A DNA stretch of 64,000 bases from Microbacterium sp. SZ1 (lineage in GTDB: Bacteria; Actinomycetota; Actinomycetes; Actinomycetales; Microbacteriaceae): contig NZ_LPVV01000002.1 in assembly GCF_002362255.1 (NCBI RefSeq), positions 62,001 to 126,000 of the forward strand, given 5' to 3'. The notes beneath the pieces are model-generated. The model searched no databases. It was not told the DNA's origin and worked only from the letters and a program-made list of their open reading frames with translations. Each line of letters begins with the position of its first letter. Position 1 is the stretch's first letter. Both the position numbers and the translations under genes were made by a program. Shown here one piece after another: positions 33,655 through 42,151 of the stretch.

Positions 33655-33723
33655 CGGGGGCCGACACGCCAGCTGTCGAACGCTTCGGCAGGAAACGTCC
33701 GTCAGGCGGCGTGTCGGCCCCCG
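33655..33723. terminator. Bidirectional hairpin between hydrolase and msrA
   Basis: CGGGGGCCGACACGCC (33655-33670) and its exact complement (33708-33723) form a 16-bp stem around a 37-base loop. It lies between two convergent genes, as expected for a terminator working in both directions. Confidence 0.7.
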
Positions 33724-33766
33724 GGTGTGAGGCCACGGAGTGAGACCTCGGAACGCGAAGGGTCGG

Positions 33767-34309
33767 TCAGACGGTCGCGTCCTCGCGCTTGGGCAGCACC
33801 CAACCCGCGCGCGGGAAGTGGCAGGTGTAGCCGTTGGGGTAGCGGATCAGGTAGTCCTGGTGCTCGGGCTCGGCCTCCCAGAACGGACCCTCGGGCTCGA
33901 TCGTGGTGACGGCCTTGCCCGGCCACAGCCCGGAGGCGTCCACGTCGGCGATGGTGTCGCGGGCGACGCGCTCCTGCTCGGGGCTGAGCGGGAAGATCGC
34001 CGACCGGTAGCTCGAGCCGATGTCGTTGCCCTGGCGGTTCAGGGTCGACGGGTCATGGATCTGGAAGAAGAACGCGAGGATGTCGCGGTACGTCGTCTTC
34101 GTCGGGTCGAACACGATCTCCACGGCCTCCGCGTGACCCGGGTGGTTGCGGTAGGTGGCGTGGTCGTTCTGACCGCCGGTGTAGCCGACGCGGGTGTCGA
34201 GCACGCCGGGCTGACGGCGGATGAGGTCTTCCATGCCCCAGAAGCAGCCGCCGGCGAGGACGGCGGTCTCGGTTCCGGGGGTGCGGGTGATGGTGCCGGT
34301 GTCGGTCAT
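33767..34309 (-). CDS. msrA: Peptide-methionine (S)-S-oxide reductase
   Basis: 180 residues. Catalytic [16 protein letters not shown] with the reactive cysteine, then [21 protein letters not shown] and [24 protein letters not shown] are standard MsrA signatures. A candidate partner Cys sits in [12 protein letters not shown] near the C-terminus. It reduces the S-epimer of methionine sulfoxide using thioredoxin. Its ATG overlaps the msrB TGA by four bases, so msrB-msrA is an operon for repair of both epimers. This fits the oxidative-stress theme of neighbouring furA-katA. Confidence 0.95.
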   Translation of the reverse strand: MTDTGTITRTPGTETAVLAGGCFWGMEDLIRRQPGVLDTRVGYTGGQNDHATYRNHPGHAEAVEIVFDPTKTTYRDILAFFFQIHDPSTLNRQGNDIGSSYRSAIFPLSPEQERVARDTIADVDASGLWPGKAVTTIEPEGPFWEAEPEHQDYLIRYPNGYTCHFPRAGWVLPKREDATV

Positions 34310-34782
34310 GACTGCTCCTCAGAGGTTCGGGTGGCGGTGGTGTCGAAGAGGCGGCTGTATCGACCGTAGCCCTCCTCCTCGAGTCGGTCGACCGGGATGA
34401 AGCGCAGGGCGGCCGAGTTCATGCAGTAGCGCAGGCCGCCGTCGGCGACGGGTCCGTCGTCGAAGACGTGCCCGAGGTGGCTGTCGGCGCCGGTGGAGCG
34501 GGCCTCGGTGCGGGTCATCCACAGCTTGCGGTCGGTGCGGGTGGTGACGGCACCCGCGTCGATCGGCTTGGTGAAGCTCGGCCATCCGGTGCCGCTGTCG
34601 TACTTGTCGGTCGACGAGAACAGCGGCTGTCCCGAGACGACGTCGACATAGATGCCGTCGTCATGGTTGTTCCAGTACGCGTTGTGGAAGGGCGGCTCGG
34701 TACCGTCCTCCTGCGTCACCTCGTACTGCAGGTGCGTGAGCTCGCTGATGGCCTGCGGGGTCTTGCCGTAGTCGTTCGACAT
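34306..34782 (-). CDS. msrB: Peptide-methionine (R)-S-oxide reductase
   Basis: 158 residues. Catalytic Cys in [17 protein letters not shown], substrate loop [19 protein letters not shown], and [12 protein letters not shown] are MsrB hallmarks. The two CxxC pairs that bind zinc in many MsrB proteins are absent, as is the resolving Cys position in GCGWPSF (here GTGWPSF). It is therefore a zinc-free form probably recycled by direct thioredoxin attack. Start ATG 34782 has an AGGAGACAGGACC leader. First gene of the msrB-msrA operon. Confidence 0.94.
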   Translation of the reverse strand: MSNDYGKTPQAISELTHLQYEVTQEDGTEPPFHNAYWNNHDDGIYVDVVSGQPLFSSTDKYDSGTGWPSFTKPIDAGAVTTRTDRKLWMTRTEARSTGADSHLGHVFDDGPVADGGLRYCMNSAALRFIPVDRLEEEGYGRYSRLFDTTATRTSEEQS

Positions 34783-34948
34783 GGTCCTGTCTCCTTTGTC
34801 CGACGCGGCTGGCTGCGGCGTCATAGGGAAGAACAGAGCGGATGCCGGATTTGGTCCCGCGGGGCTGTGAGCGCGCTGTGAGTTTCAGCGGAGTCGATAG
34901 AGTTGCACCTCTGCACGCACCTGCACTCTGACCCTGGGGAGAACGCAC

Positions 34949-35866
34949 ATGTCGGTTGGTCTGCTCGCCGTCGTCGACGACATTCTGAGCGCGGCGATGA
35001 AGGCGTCGGCCAAGGCGGCCGGGGTCGTGATCGACGATGCCGCTGTGACGCCGCAGTACGTGCAGGGCATCACGCCGGCGCGAGAGCTGCCGGTCGTCGC
35101 GAAGATCGCACTGGGATCGCTGGCGAACAAGTTCGTGATCATCATCCCGATCGCGTTGCTGCTGACGGCGTTCGCACCGTGGGTGCTGCCGTACCTGCTG
35201 ATCCTGGGCGGCGCGTACCTGTGCTTCGAGGGTGCCGAGAAGGTGCTCGAGTGGTTCGGCGTGCACCACGGTCATGCCGACGAGGGCGCCCGCAATGAGA
35301 ACAAGCTCGTGTGGGGTGCGGTGCGCACCGACCTGATCCTCTCGACCGAGATCATGCTCATCTCGCTCGCGAATCTCGAGGCGGGGTTGGACCTCTGGAC
35401 GACCCTCGCCATCCTCGCGGTGATCGCGGTGCTGATGACGGGTGTCGTGTACGGCGCCGTCGCGCTGCTGGTGAAGATCGACGACATCGGCCTGAAGATG
35501 GCGAAGAGTCCGGAGCGGCGCGTGCGCCATACGGGTACTCGCATCGTGCGGTCGATGCCGGCTGTGTTCCGTTTCATCAGCATCCTCGGCACGGTCGCGA
35601 TGCTGTGGGTCGGCGGCCATCTGCTGCTCGTGAACCTCGGCGAGGTGGGCTGGCACTTCCCGGTCGACGTGCTGCACGCCGTGGAGCACGCGCTCGAGCC
35701 GGCCGGTGCGGTCGTGGTCTGGATCGTCGACACGATCATCTCGGCGATCGCCGGGCTCATCGCCGGGCTGGTCATCGTCGGAATCGTGCTCGGGATCGGA
35801 CGGATGCTGGGCAAGAAGCCGAGCTTCCACGAGGGCGAGGAATCCCCCGCCGACGTGCACGTCTGA
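34949..35866 (+). CDS. DUF808 inner-membrane protein (YedI-like)
   Basis: 305 residues. SVGLLAVVDDILSAAMKASAKAAGVVIDDAAVTPQYVQG is the characteristic DUF808/YedI opening, followed by about six membrane helices and conserved polar loops (NENKLVWGAVRTDLILSTEIM, AKSPERRVRHTGTRIVRSMP). Function of the family is unknown. A TAGAGT -10 lies about 45 bases upstream and GGGGAGAACGCAC precedes the ATG, so this one has a conventional leader. Divergent from the msrB-msrA operon. Confidence 0.9.
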   Translation: MSVGLLAVVDDILSAAMKASAKAAGVVIDDAAVTPQYVQGITPARELPVVAKIALGSLANKFVIIIPIALLLTAFAPWVLPYLLILGGAYLCFEGAEKVLEWFGVHHGHADEGARNENKLVWGAVRTDLILSTEIMLISLANLEAGLDLWTTLAILAVIAVLMTGVVYGAVALLVKIDDIGLKMAKSPERRVRHTGTRIVRSMPAVFRFISILGTVAMLWVGGHLLLVNLGEVGWHFPVDVLHAVEHALEPAGAVVVWIVDTIISAIAGLIAGLVIVGIVLGIGRMLGKKPSFHEGEESPADVHV

Positions 35867-35913
35867 GTCCCATCGCCTGAGCGACGGACGCTCAGGCATG
35901 GGGTTGGACTCTC

Positions 35914-37263
35914 TCAGGCGGCGATGTCGTAGCGGGCGCGGCCGCCGAGGCGTGGGGTGCGGGTGGGGTCGACGGTGGCGGGTGGGATGAGCCAGACCCG
36001 TGCGGTGGTGCCGGCGCCGTCGATGCGGATGTCCCACCCGTTGTCGTGGATGCGATGATGACACGACTCGCACAGCAGCACCCCGTTGGCCAGATCCGTC
36101 GGCCCGGTATCCCGGTGCCACCACCGGAGGTGGTGGGCTTTCGTCATCTGTGGTGGAAGTCCGCACATGGCGCATCCGCCGTCGCGTTCGACGAGGGCCA
36201 GGCGTTGCGCCCGGGTGAAGAGTCGTTTCTCGCGTCCCCAGTCGAGGATCTCGCTGTCGGCTCCGAGAACCGCGGGGATCACTGCCCCGCTCGCGGCGAT
36301 GCGCCGGCAGGTGCTGATGCTCGCGGGCCGGTCGGTGCCGTCGATCGTCGCGACGCCCGTTCCTGCGGTCAGGTCGTCGAGGGAGACGCGCACCACGACG
36401 GTCGCGCCGGTGGTCGGCATCCCGCCGTTGTCGCAGGCGATCGCGTGCTCGCAGATCGCGGTGAGCGCGTCGGCCTGGATCATCGCCACGGTGCGATGAT
36501 CCGCGTCGCCCGCGTCCGGGTCCGGTGCCTGCGCACGCGCCTGGAACGTCGCCCCGACGAACGCGTGGATCGCTGCTCTGATCGGTGCGCCCGAGGCGAT
36601 GTCGGTCTGCAGGGTCAGGTGCAGCGAGCCGTCGCGCTCGAACATCGTCAGCGCCCGCTGCGACCGGGCCGCTTCCTCGCGCGGGGCGACGCCGTCGGGG
36701 TCGAGCCAGGCCTCGGCGCGGACGACCAGCTTGCGCACATCGTCGAGCGACAGCCCTCGCGCCCGCTCCACCAGCAGCCGTTCCGCCTCGTCGACGCGCG
36801 TGAGGTCGACCGTGAGGCGAGCACGATCGAGCAGCGTCACGATGATCGCCGCACCCGCGGCACTCAGCTCTCCCGCGGCGAGCACCCTCTGCAGGAACGG
36901 GTATCGCGGTGGCAGCGCCTCCCCGAGCAGGTTCGCCCGGGGCGCGGTCGCCTCGCCGACCTTCACAAGCCGCGAGGCGTCGCCGGTCGATGCGCCTGTC
37001 GTCGCGGCGATCATGGTCGCCGGCGACCGGAACCCCTGTTGCTTCGCGAGTCCTTCGGCTCCGAGTTCCGGTCGGGACTCCCGGGCGATCCCGGCGGCGA
37101 TCTCGGCGTGGATCCCGTCGAGCCTGCGCTGCATCACCCCGACCGCCTGATGCGCGACGAGCAGCTGTGTCCGCGACAGCTCGGCACCGTTCGCGGCGTC
37201 GGCCCACGCCTCGTCGAGGCGCCAGAGGGCCTCGACGAGCGGGATCAGATGCGGGTTGGCCAT
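35914..37263 (-). CDS. DUF222-HNH protein (13E12 repeat family)
   Basis: 449 residues: a long helical DUF222 region (residues ~1-320), then a C-terminal HNH nuclease domain with CAMCGLPPQMTKAHHLRWWHR and LLCESCHHRIHDNGWDI, holding two zinc-type CxxC pairs and the catalytic histidines. These genes are abundant and mobile-looking in actinobacteria, and mycobacterial 13E12 members are LexA-controlled. A LexA-like half-site lies just upstream. TAAACT ends six bases before the ATG (minus strand, 37270-37275), so translation is leaderless. Codon use looks like that of its neighbours. Confidence 0.92.
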   Translation of the reverse strand: MANPHLIPLVEALWRLDEAWADAANGAELSRTQLLVAHQAVGVMQRRLDGIHAEIAAGIARESRPELGAEGLAKQQGFRSPATMIAATTGASTGDASRLVKVGEATAPRANLLGEALPPRYPFLQRVLAAGELSAAGAAIIVTLLDRARLTVDLTRVDEAERLLVERARGLSLDDVRKLVVRAEAWLDPDGVAPREEAARSQRALTMFERDGSLHLTLQTDIASGAPIRAAIHAFVGATFQARAQAPDPDAGDADHRTVAMIQADALTAICEHAIACDNGGMPTTGATVVVRVSLDDLTAGTGVATIDGTDRPASISTCRRIAASGAVIPAVLGADSEILDWGREKRLFTRAQRLALVERDGGCAMCGLPPQMTKAHHLRWWHRDTGPTDLANGVLLCESCHHRIHDNGWDIRIDGAGTTARVWLIPPATVDPTRTPRLGGRARYDIAA

Positions 37264-37273
37264 GCCCCCAGTT

Positions 37274-37289
37274 TAGTACTTATGTTCGA
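37274..37289 (-). promoter_or_regulatory. Degenerate LexA/SOS box before the DUF222 gene
   Basis: On the minus strand the sequence is TCGAACATAAGTACTA, compared with the actinobacterial consensus TCGAAC-N4-GTTCGA. The first half is perfect and four of six positions match in the second. It overlaps the -10 (TAAACT), a good repressor position. Confidence 0.5.
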
Positions 37290-37361
37290 GTGCAGTGTGG
37301 AATGCCGGCATCCGATCGCAGAGCAAACTCCCGCCGAAGAAGACGAAACCCCACGCAGTCC

Positions 37362-38114
37362 TCAGTGCCTGCGGTCGGGACTCCGCAGCCACTCCTCGAA
37401 CGTGATTCGCCCCTGCAGAGCGCCCGCATCGCCCCGCAGCACTCCCGAGGCGAGCCCCCGCCCGTACGTCCCCGGCAGCCGCACCTCGAGCACGCCCCGA
37501 CGCCGCCCCTCGACTGCCAGCTGTCGCCGCGCCACGTCGACCAACACCTCGTCGCGAGGACCGACCAGATCCCGCGCCCGCTCGACCGGCCCGCCCTCGG
37601 CCACGCGCACGAGATGCGTGCCGACCTCGCGCGCCGCCACCGGACGCATGAGCAGCTTCGGCACCAGCGCGAACGGCCCCTTCATGCCCGACAGCACCTG
37701 CCCCGCGAACTCGTGGAACTGCCCCGCTCGGGCGATCGTGAACGGCACGGCTCCCGCCGCCACGGCCCGCTCCTGAGCCAGCTTGCCCGCATAGTACGAG
37801 GCGTCGATGCCGTCGATGCCGACGATCGACAGGGCGACATGGTGACCCACCCCCACCCGGCGCTCGGCCTCGAGCAGGTTCCGCGTCGCGGCCTCGAAGA
37901 ACGCGGTCGCCTTCTTCGCCGAGAGCGTGGTTCCGCTGTTCGTGGCGTCGATGACGGCATCCGCCGCGTCCAGAGCGGCATCGAGCCCCGCCCCCGTCAG
38001 CACGTCGACGCCGCGCGACCGCGCCAGCACCACGACGTCGTGTCCGGCATCCTGCGCCGCCTCGACGGCGTATCGCCCGACGACTCCCGTTCCTCCTGCG
38101 ACCGCGATCCTCAT
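37362..38114 (-). CDS. NAD(P)-binding epimerase/NmrA-like partner of an ECF41 sigma factor
   Basis: 250 residues. The Rossmann opening MRIAVAGGTGVVGRYAVEAAQ, then VIDATNSG, HHVALSIVGIDGIDASYYAGKLAQE (YxxxK-type region) and the C-terminal substrate part mark an atypical short-chain dehydrogenase of the NmrA/epimerase kind. ECF41 sigma factors are characteristically next to a 'COE' gene (carboxymuconolactone decarboxylase, oxidoreductase or epimerase), and this divergent neighbour fills that place. ATG 38114 is chosen because GGGAGG sits six bases upstream. Substrate unknown. Confidence 0.85.
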   Translation of the reverse strand: MRIAVAGGTGVVGRYAVEAAQDAGHDVVVLARSRGVDVLTGAGLDAALDAADAVIDATNSGTTLSAKKATAFFEAATRNLLEAERRVGVGHHVALSIVGIDGIDASYYAGKLAQERAVAAGAVPFTIARAGQFHEFAGQVLSGMKGPFALVPKLLMRPVAAREVGTHLVRVAEGGPVERARDLVGPRDEVLVDVARRQLAVEGRRRGVLEVRLPGTYGRGLASGVLRGDAGALQGRITFEEWLRSPDRRH

Positions 38115-38170
38115 CCGCATCCTCCCTGCTGTCGTGCTCCCCGACGCGCATACGCACGCCCTCACCTGAG

Positions 38171-38227
38171 ATGACGACGCAGCCCGGCAGAGTGTCAGGC
38201 TCACATCTCCGGACGCCGCGTCGTCAT
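38171..38227. promoter_or_regulatory. Symmetric divergent promoter of the ECF41/epimerase pair
   Basis: ATGACGACGC (38171-38180) and its exact inverse GCGTCGTCAT (38218-38227) flank TGTCAGGCTCACA (38193-38205), itself a near-palindrome. Read either way the order is TGTSAG, 19-20 bases, CGTCGTCAT. ECF41 promoters are known to have TGTCA-type -35 and CGTC -10 elements, so both genes may be driven by the encoded sigma factor. The spacing is longer than I recall for the consensus, so this remains inference. Confidence 0.55.
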
Positions 38228-38260
38228 ATCCTGCGAGAGCAGCGCGCGAGAGGAGCCGGT

Positions 38261-39169
38261 GTGGACGACGACCTGGACGAGGTGTTCCGCGAGCGTCGGC
38301 GCCTGCTCGCGCTCGGGTATCGCATGACCGGCACGATGGCGGATGCCGAAGACGTCGTGCAGGAGACCTATCTGCGCTGGTACCGTCTCGACGACCGCGA
38401 GCGCGCCGCGATCGCGAACCCCGCCGGCTGGCTGACGACCGTCGCGGGGCGCGTCGCCCTCGACCTGCTCGGCTCCGCCAGGCGGCGGCGCGAGCAGTAC
38501 GTGGGTCCGTGGCTGCCGGAGCCTGTGCCCGCCGACCTGTTCCGTGGGACTGCGCCGGCCAGGGCCGCGTCGACGGACGATCCGCTCGACCGCGTCACGC
38601 TCGACGACGATGTCTCCACCGCGCTGCTCGTCGTGCTCGAGGCGATGACCCCGGCCGAGCGGGTCGCCTTCGTGCTGCACGACGTCTTCGACGTGCCCTT
38701 CGACGACATCGCCCAGGCCGTGGGCCGCTCGGCCGCCGCCGTGCGCCAGCTCGCCTCCTCGGCGAGGCGTCACGTGCGCGAGAACCGCGCGCAGGCCGTG
38801 CCGCGCGCCGAGCACGACCGCGTGGTGCGCGCGTTCCAGGAGGCCACGCGCACGGGCGAGGTCGCGAGCCTGCTGCGGTTCCTCGCGCCCGACGTGCAGC
38901 TGCACAGCGACGGCGGCGGCTTCGTGAGCGCGGCGCGCAACATCGTGACCGGCGCCGACCGGGTCGCGCGCTTCCTGCTCGGCATCGCGGCGAAGCATCC
39001 GGAACTGACACTCGAGGAGCAGCAGCTCGCGGGCGGCGTCGGGTTCGTGTTCCGCAACGGACCGGCTGTCCACTCCGTGATGGAGTTCCAGGTGCAGGAG
39101 GGGCGCATCACTCGCCTGTGGATCGTGCTGAACCCCGAGAAGCTCACCCTGTGGGGGTCCTCGAGCTGA
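38261..39169 (+). CDS. sigJ: ECF41-type RNA polymerase sigma factor (SigJ-like)
   Basis: 302 residues: sigma region 2 (LALGYRMTGTMADAEDVVQETYLRWYR), region 4 (TPAERVAFVLHDVFDVPFDDIAQAVGRSAAAVRQ), and a ~100-residue SnoaL-like C-terminal extension. The ECF41 marks are present: WLPEP in the linker, DGGG at the extension start, and NPEKL near the end (family motif NPDKL). In this group the extension controls activity in place of an anti-sigma factor. GTG 38261 is preferred, with AGGAG ahead. The divergent partner is a 'COE' type gene. Confidence 0.9.
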   Translation: MDDDLDEVFRERRRLLALGYRMTGTMADAEDVVQETYLRWYRLDDRERAAIANPAGWLTTVAGRVALDLLGSARRRREQYVGPWLPEPVPADLFRGTAPARAASTDDPLDRVTLDDDVSTALLVVLEAMTPAERVAFVLHDVFDVPFDDIAQAVGRSAAAVRQLASSARRHVRENRAQAVPRAEHDRVVRAFQEATRTGEVASLLRFLAPDVQLHSDGGGFVSAARNIVTGADRVARFLLGIAAKHPELTLEEQQLAGGVGFVFRNGPAVHSVMEFQVQEGRITRLWIVLNPEKLTLWGSSS

Positions 39170-39252
39170 GCTGTCGGAGAGCGCGGGACGCCGGCCCGAC
39201 GGCATCCTGCTAGCGTCGTCCTGCGCACCCGAACGCCCACGCAGGAGATCCG

Positions 39253-39810
39253 ATGAGCGACCCCCAGATCCGGGATGCGGAGACGGCCGACCTCGACGCC
39301 ATCACCGACATCCACAACCACGCCGTCGTGCACACCACGGCGATCTGGAACGAGGACGCCGTCGACGTCGCGGACCGAGCCGCCTGGCTCGCCGCGCGAC
39401 AGGGGCGCGGATACCCCGTGATCGTCGCCGTCGACGACACCGGCGTCGTCGGCTACGCCTCGTTCGGCGAGTGGCGTCCCCACAGCGGGTTCCGCCACAC
39501 CGTCGAGCACTCGATCTACGTGCGCGGCGACCAGCAGGGCCGCGGCATCGGCACGGCGCTGATGGGCGAGCTCATCGAGCGCGCCCGCCGCCTCGGCATC
39601 CACGTCATGGTCGCGGCCGTCGAGAGCGGCAACCTCCCCTCGATCGTGCTGCACAAGCGCCTCGACTTCCTCCAGGTCGGACGGATGCCGCAGGTCGGCG
39701 CCAAGTTCGGTCGCTGGCTCGACCTGACGTTCCTGCAGCTGATCCTCGACGACCGCCCTTTCCCGCCGGACCTCGCCGGCGCCGACGAAGCCGACGGAGC
39801 CGCCGAGTGA
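39253..39810 (+). CDS. GNAT acetyltransferase (phosphinothricin/MnaT-like)
   Basis: 185 residues. The order IRDAETADLDAITDIHNHAV, VGYASFGEWRPHSGFRHTVEHSIYV, RGDQQGRGIGTALMGELIERAR (acetyl-CoA loop) and VMVAAVESGNLPSIVLHKRL is that of the phosphinothricin N-acetyltransferase/MnaT branch. This branch acetylates methionine sulfone or sulfoximine-like amino acids. Cytosolic. GCAGGAGATCCG precedes the ATG. Its stop overlaps the pnuC GTG, so the two are co-translated, although their functions are not obviously linked. Confidence 0.88.
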   Translation: MSDPQIRDAETADLDAITDIHNHAVVHTTAIWNEDAVDVADRAAWLAARQGRGYPVIVAVDDTGVVGYASFGEWRPHSGFRHTVEHSIYVRGDQQGRGIGTALMGELIERARRLGIHVMVAAVESGNLPSIVLHKRLDFLQVGRMPQVGAKFGRWLDLTFLQLILDDRPFPPDLAGADEADGAAE

Positions 39811-40538
39811 ACCTCTTCGTCTGGCTCGTCGAAGCCTTCAACTCGCAGTGGGTGCTCCCTGGCGGACAGACGCTGCTCGTCCGCGAGGTCGTCGGCAACG
39901 CGTTCGGTCTCGCGAGCGCTCTGGGCGGTATGCGCCGCAAGGTGTGGGCCTGGCCGGTCGGCATCGTCGGCAACGTGCTGCTGCTCACGGTGTTCCTCGG
40001 CACCATCCTCAACCCCGACCACGAGCTGCCGCATCTGCTCGGCCAGGCCGGGCGCCAGATCATGTTCATCGTCGTCGCGATCTACGGCTGGGTGCGGTGG
40101 AAGCAGGCGTCGGACCACGGCGGGCGGGTGACCCCGCGATGGGCGCCGAACGGCGCCCGGATCGGCCTCGTGCTCGCCCTCGTGATCGGCACCGTGGCGC
40201 TGACCCCGCTGTTCCGGGCGCTCGGGTCGTACGAGCCGGTGTGGGCCGACGCCTGGACCTTCGTCGGGTCGCTGCTCGCCACCTACGGCATGGCGAAGGG
40301 CTGGACGGAGTTCTGGCTCATCTGGATCGCCGTCGACGTCGTCGGGGTGCCGCTGCTGTTCGCCTCAGGGTTCTACGCGACCGGGTTCATGTACGTGTTC
40401 TACGGCGTGTTCACGGCTGTCGGCTTCGTGGTGTGGTGCCGTGCGCAGGCGAACGAGAAGCCGCAGGTCGACACCCTGATGCCGGATCCACGGCCGCAGA
40501 CCGCGCCGATCAGCACTGCCCGGCGTCGTCGTCGCTGA
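39807..40538 (+). CDS. pnuC: Nicotinamide riboside transporter PnuC
   Basis: 243 residues with seven helices. Seen: VREVVGNAFGLASALGGMRRKVWAWPVGIVGN, the PnuC core with the WxWPxG motif; DAWTFVGSLLATYGMAKGWTEFWLIWIAVDVVGVPL, the second conserved block. Imports nicotinamide riboside by facilitated diffusion for NAD synthesis. It starts at GTG 39807 overlapping the upstream stop (GTGA). No NadR kinase or NiaR gene is nearby. A basic C-terminal tail (ARRRRR) is cytoplasmic. Confidence 0.92.
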   Translation: MNLFVWLVEAFNSQWVLPGGQTLLVREVVGNAFGLASALGGMRRKVWAWPVGIVGNVLLLTVFLGTILNPDHELPHLLGQAGRQIMFIVVAIYGWVRWKQASDHGGRVTPRWAPNGARIGLVLALVIGTVALTPLFRALGSYEPVWADAWTFVGSLLATYGMAKGWTEFWLIWIAVDVVGVPLLFASGFYATGFMYVFYGVFTAVGFVVWCRAQANEKPQVDTLMPDPRPQTAPISTARRRRR

Positions 40539-40606
40539 CTCGCCCCTGTGACGGCATGTGTCGGTGACGCTGGCCCGAAACGCCGACGCACGGTTTCCTG
40601 GACCGC

Positions 40607-41986
40607 ATGACCCGCCAGATCCGCTTCAACGCCTTCGACATGAACTGCGTCGCCCACCAGTCGTCCGGCCTGTGGCGCCACCCCGACGACCGCTCGCGGC
40701 AGTACAACACCATCTCGTACTGGACCGACCTCGCGAAGCTGCTCGAGAGCGCGACCTTCGACGGCATCTTCATCGCCGACGTGCTCGGCACCTACGACGT
40801 GTACGGCGGCACGAACGAGGCCGCGATCCGCAACGGCGCCCAGGTGCCCGTGAACGACCCGATCCTGCTCGTGAGCGCCATGGCGGCCGTGACCGAGCAC
40901 CTGGGCTTCGGCGTCACCGCCGGCACCGCCTTCGAGCATCCGTACCCATTCGCCCGTCGCCTCAGCACACTCGACCACCTCACGCAGGGCCGCGTGGGCT
41001 GGAACGTCGTGACCGGATATCTGCCAAGCGCCGCCCGCAACATGGGCCAGACCGACCAGCTCGCCCACGACGACCGCTACGACCACGCCGACGAGTACGT
41101 CGAGGTGCTCTACAAGCTGTGGGAGGGGTCGTGGGAGGACGACGCCGTGGTCGAGGACCGTGAGCGCGGCATCTTCACCGACCCGGCGAAGGTGCACCCG
41201 ATCGGGCATGAGGGGAAGCACTTCAGCGTCCCCGGCATCCACATCTCCGAGCCGTCGCCGCAGCGCACGCCCGTGATCTACCAGGCGGGCGCGAGCCCCC
41301 GCGGCGTGAAGTTCGCGACGGAGAACGCCGAGGCCATCTTCGTGGCGGCGCCGTCGAAGGAGGTGCTGGCCGGCACGGTGAAGCGCATCCGCGACGCGCT
41401 CGAAGCCGCCGGCCGCGACCGCTACGACGCCCGCATCTACACGCTGCTCACGGTGATCACCGGCGCCACCTCGGAGGAGGCCGCGGCGAAGCACGCCGAG
41501 TACCTGTCGTACGCGAGCCCCGAGGGCGCGCTGACGTTCATGTCGGGCTGGATGGGCGTCGACCTGTCGCAATACAAAGAGGACGAGCCGGTCGGGAACG
41601 TCGAGTCCAACGCCATCCAGTCGGTGCTGCAGCACCTCAAGGAGGAGGCCGACCTCGGCCGCGAGTGGACCGTCGGCGACTTCGGCCGCCACAATGCGAT
41701 CGGCGGTCTCGGCCCGACGATCGTCGGCTCGGGCGAGGAGATCGCCGACGAGCTGCAGTCCTGGGTCGACGAGACCGACATCGACGGCTTCAACCTCGCC
41801 TACGCCGTCACGCCCGGCACCTGGCAGGACGTGATCGAGCACGTCATCCCGGTGCTGCGTGCACGCGGCGCCTACCCCGAGGAGTACACGCCCGGCACTT
41901 TGCGTCACAAACTGCACGGCAAGGGCGACCGGGTGCAGGACACGCATCGCGCGGCCCGGTACCGGGTGGGCGCGCGCGTCGGCTGA
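40607..41986 (+). CDS. LLM-class flavin monooxygenase (NtaA/SnaA/DszA family)
   Basis: 459 residues, the usual length. IRFNAFDMNCVAHQSSGLWRHPDDRSRQYN, FDGIFIADVLGTYDVYGG, AAVTEHLGFGVTAGTAFEHPYPFARRLSTLDHLTQGRVGWNVVTGYLPSAARNMG and QAGASPRGVKFATENAEAIFV are standard for two-component FMNH2-dependent monooxygenases acting on aminopolycarboxylates, organosulfur or similar compounds. A separate flavin reductase is needed and is not in the window. No pathway partner immediately adjacent, but the ABC importer and amidase/aldolase genes follow 1 kb downstream. Substrate cannot be assigned. Confidence 0.9.
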   Translation: MTRQIRFNAFDMNCVAHQSSGLWRHPDDRSRQYNTISYWTDLAKLLESATFDGIFIADVLGTYDVYGGTNEAAIRNGAQVPVNDPILLVSAMAAVTEHLGFGVTAGTAFEHPYPFARRLSTLDHLTQGRVGWNVVTGYLPSAARNMGQTDQLAHDDRYDHADEYVEVLYKLWEGSWEDDAVVEDRERGIFTDPAKVHPIGHEGKHFSVPGIHISEPSPQRTPVIYQAGASPRGVKFATENAEAIFVAAPSKEVLAGTVKRIRDALEAAGRDRYDARIYTLLTVITGATSEEAAAKHAEYLSYASPEGALTFMSGWMGVDLSQYKEDEPVGNVESNAIQSVLQHLKEEADLGREWTVGDFGRHNAIGGLGPTIVGSGEEIADELQSWVDETDIDGFNLAYAVTPGTWQDVIEHVIPVLRARGAYPEEYTPGTLRHKLHGKGDRVQDTHRAARYRVGARVG

Positions 41987-41996
41987 GCCTGCCACT

Positions 41997-42067
41997 TCTG
42001 CGGTGGAGGGCACGAATCGCGGATGCCGGCGCGCACAGCATCCGCAATTCCTGCCCATCTCCGCAGA
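41997..42067. repeat. Long intergenic hairpin after the monooxygenase gene
   Basis: Two 30-base arms (41997-42026 and 42038-42067) pair with about five mismatches around an 11-base loop. The ends are TCTGCGG.../...CCGCAGA and the inner part is GCGGATGC/GCATCCGC. It begins 11 bases after the stop, so it is probably the terminator. Confidence 0.7.
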
Positions 42068-42151
42068 TCGTGTCGGCCGTTGGCCGGATTCCGAGGGATG
42101 CTGTCCGCCCGCCCGCTCGCGTCATCTCCGGCTGCGAGTGAGACTGGCGCC

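Noticed and set aside
38171..38260. Upstream ATG for the sigma factor
   Set aside because: It lies inside the divergent promoter symmetry element; the GTG at 38261 has AGGAG at the right distance and begins right before sigma region 2.
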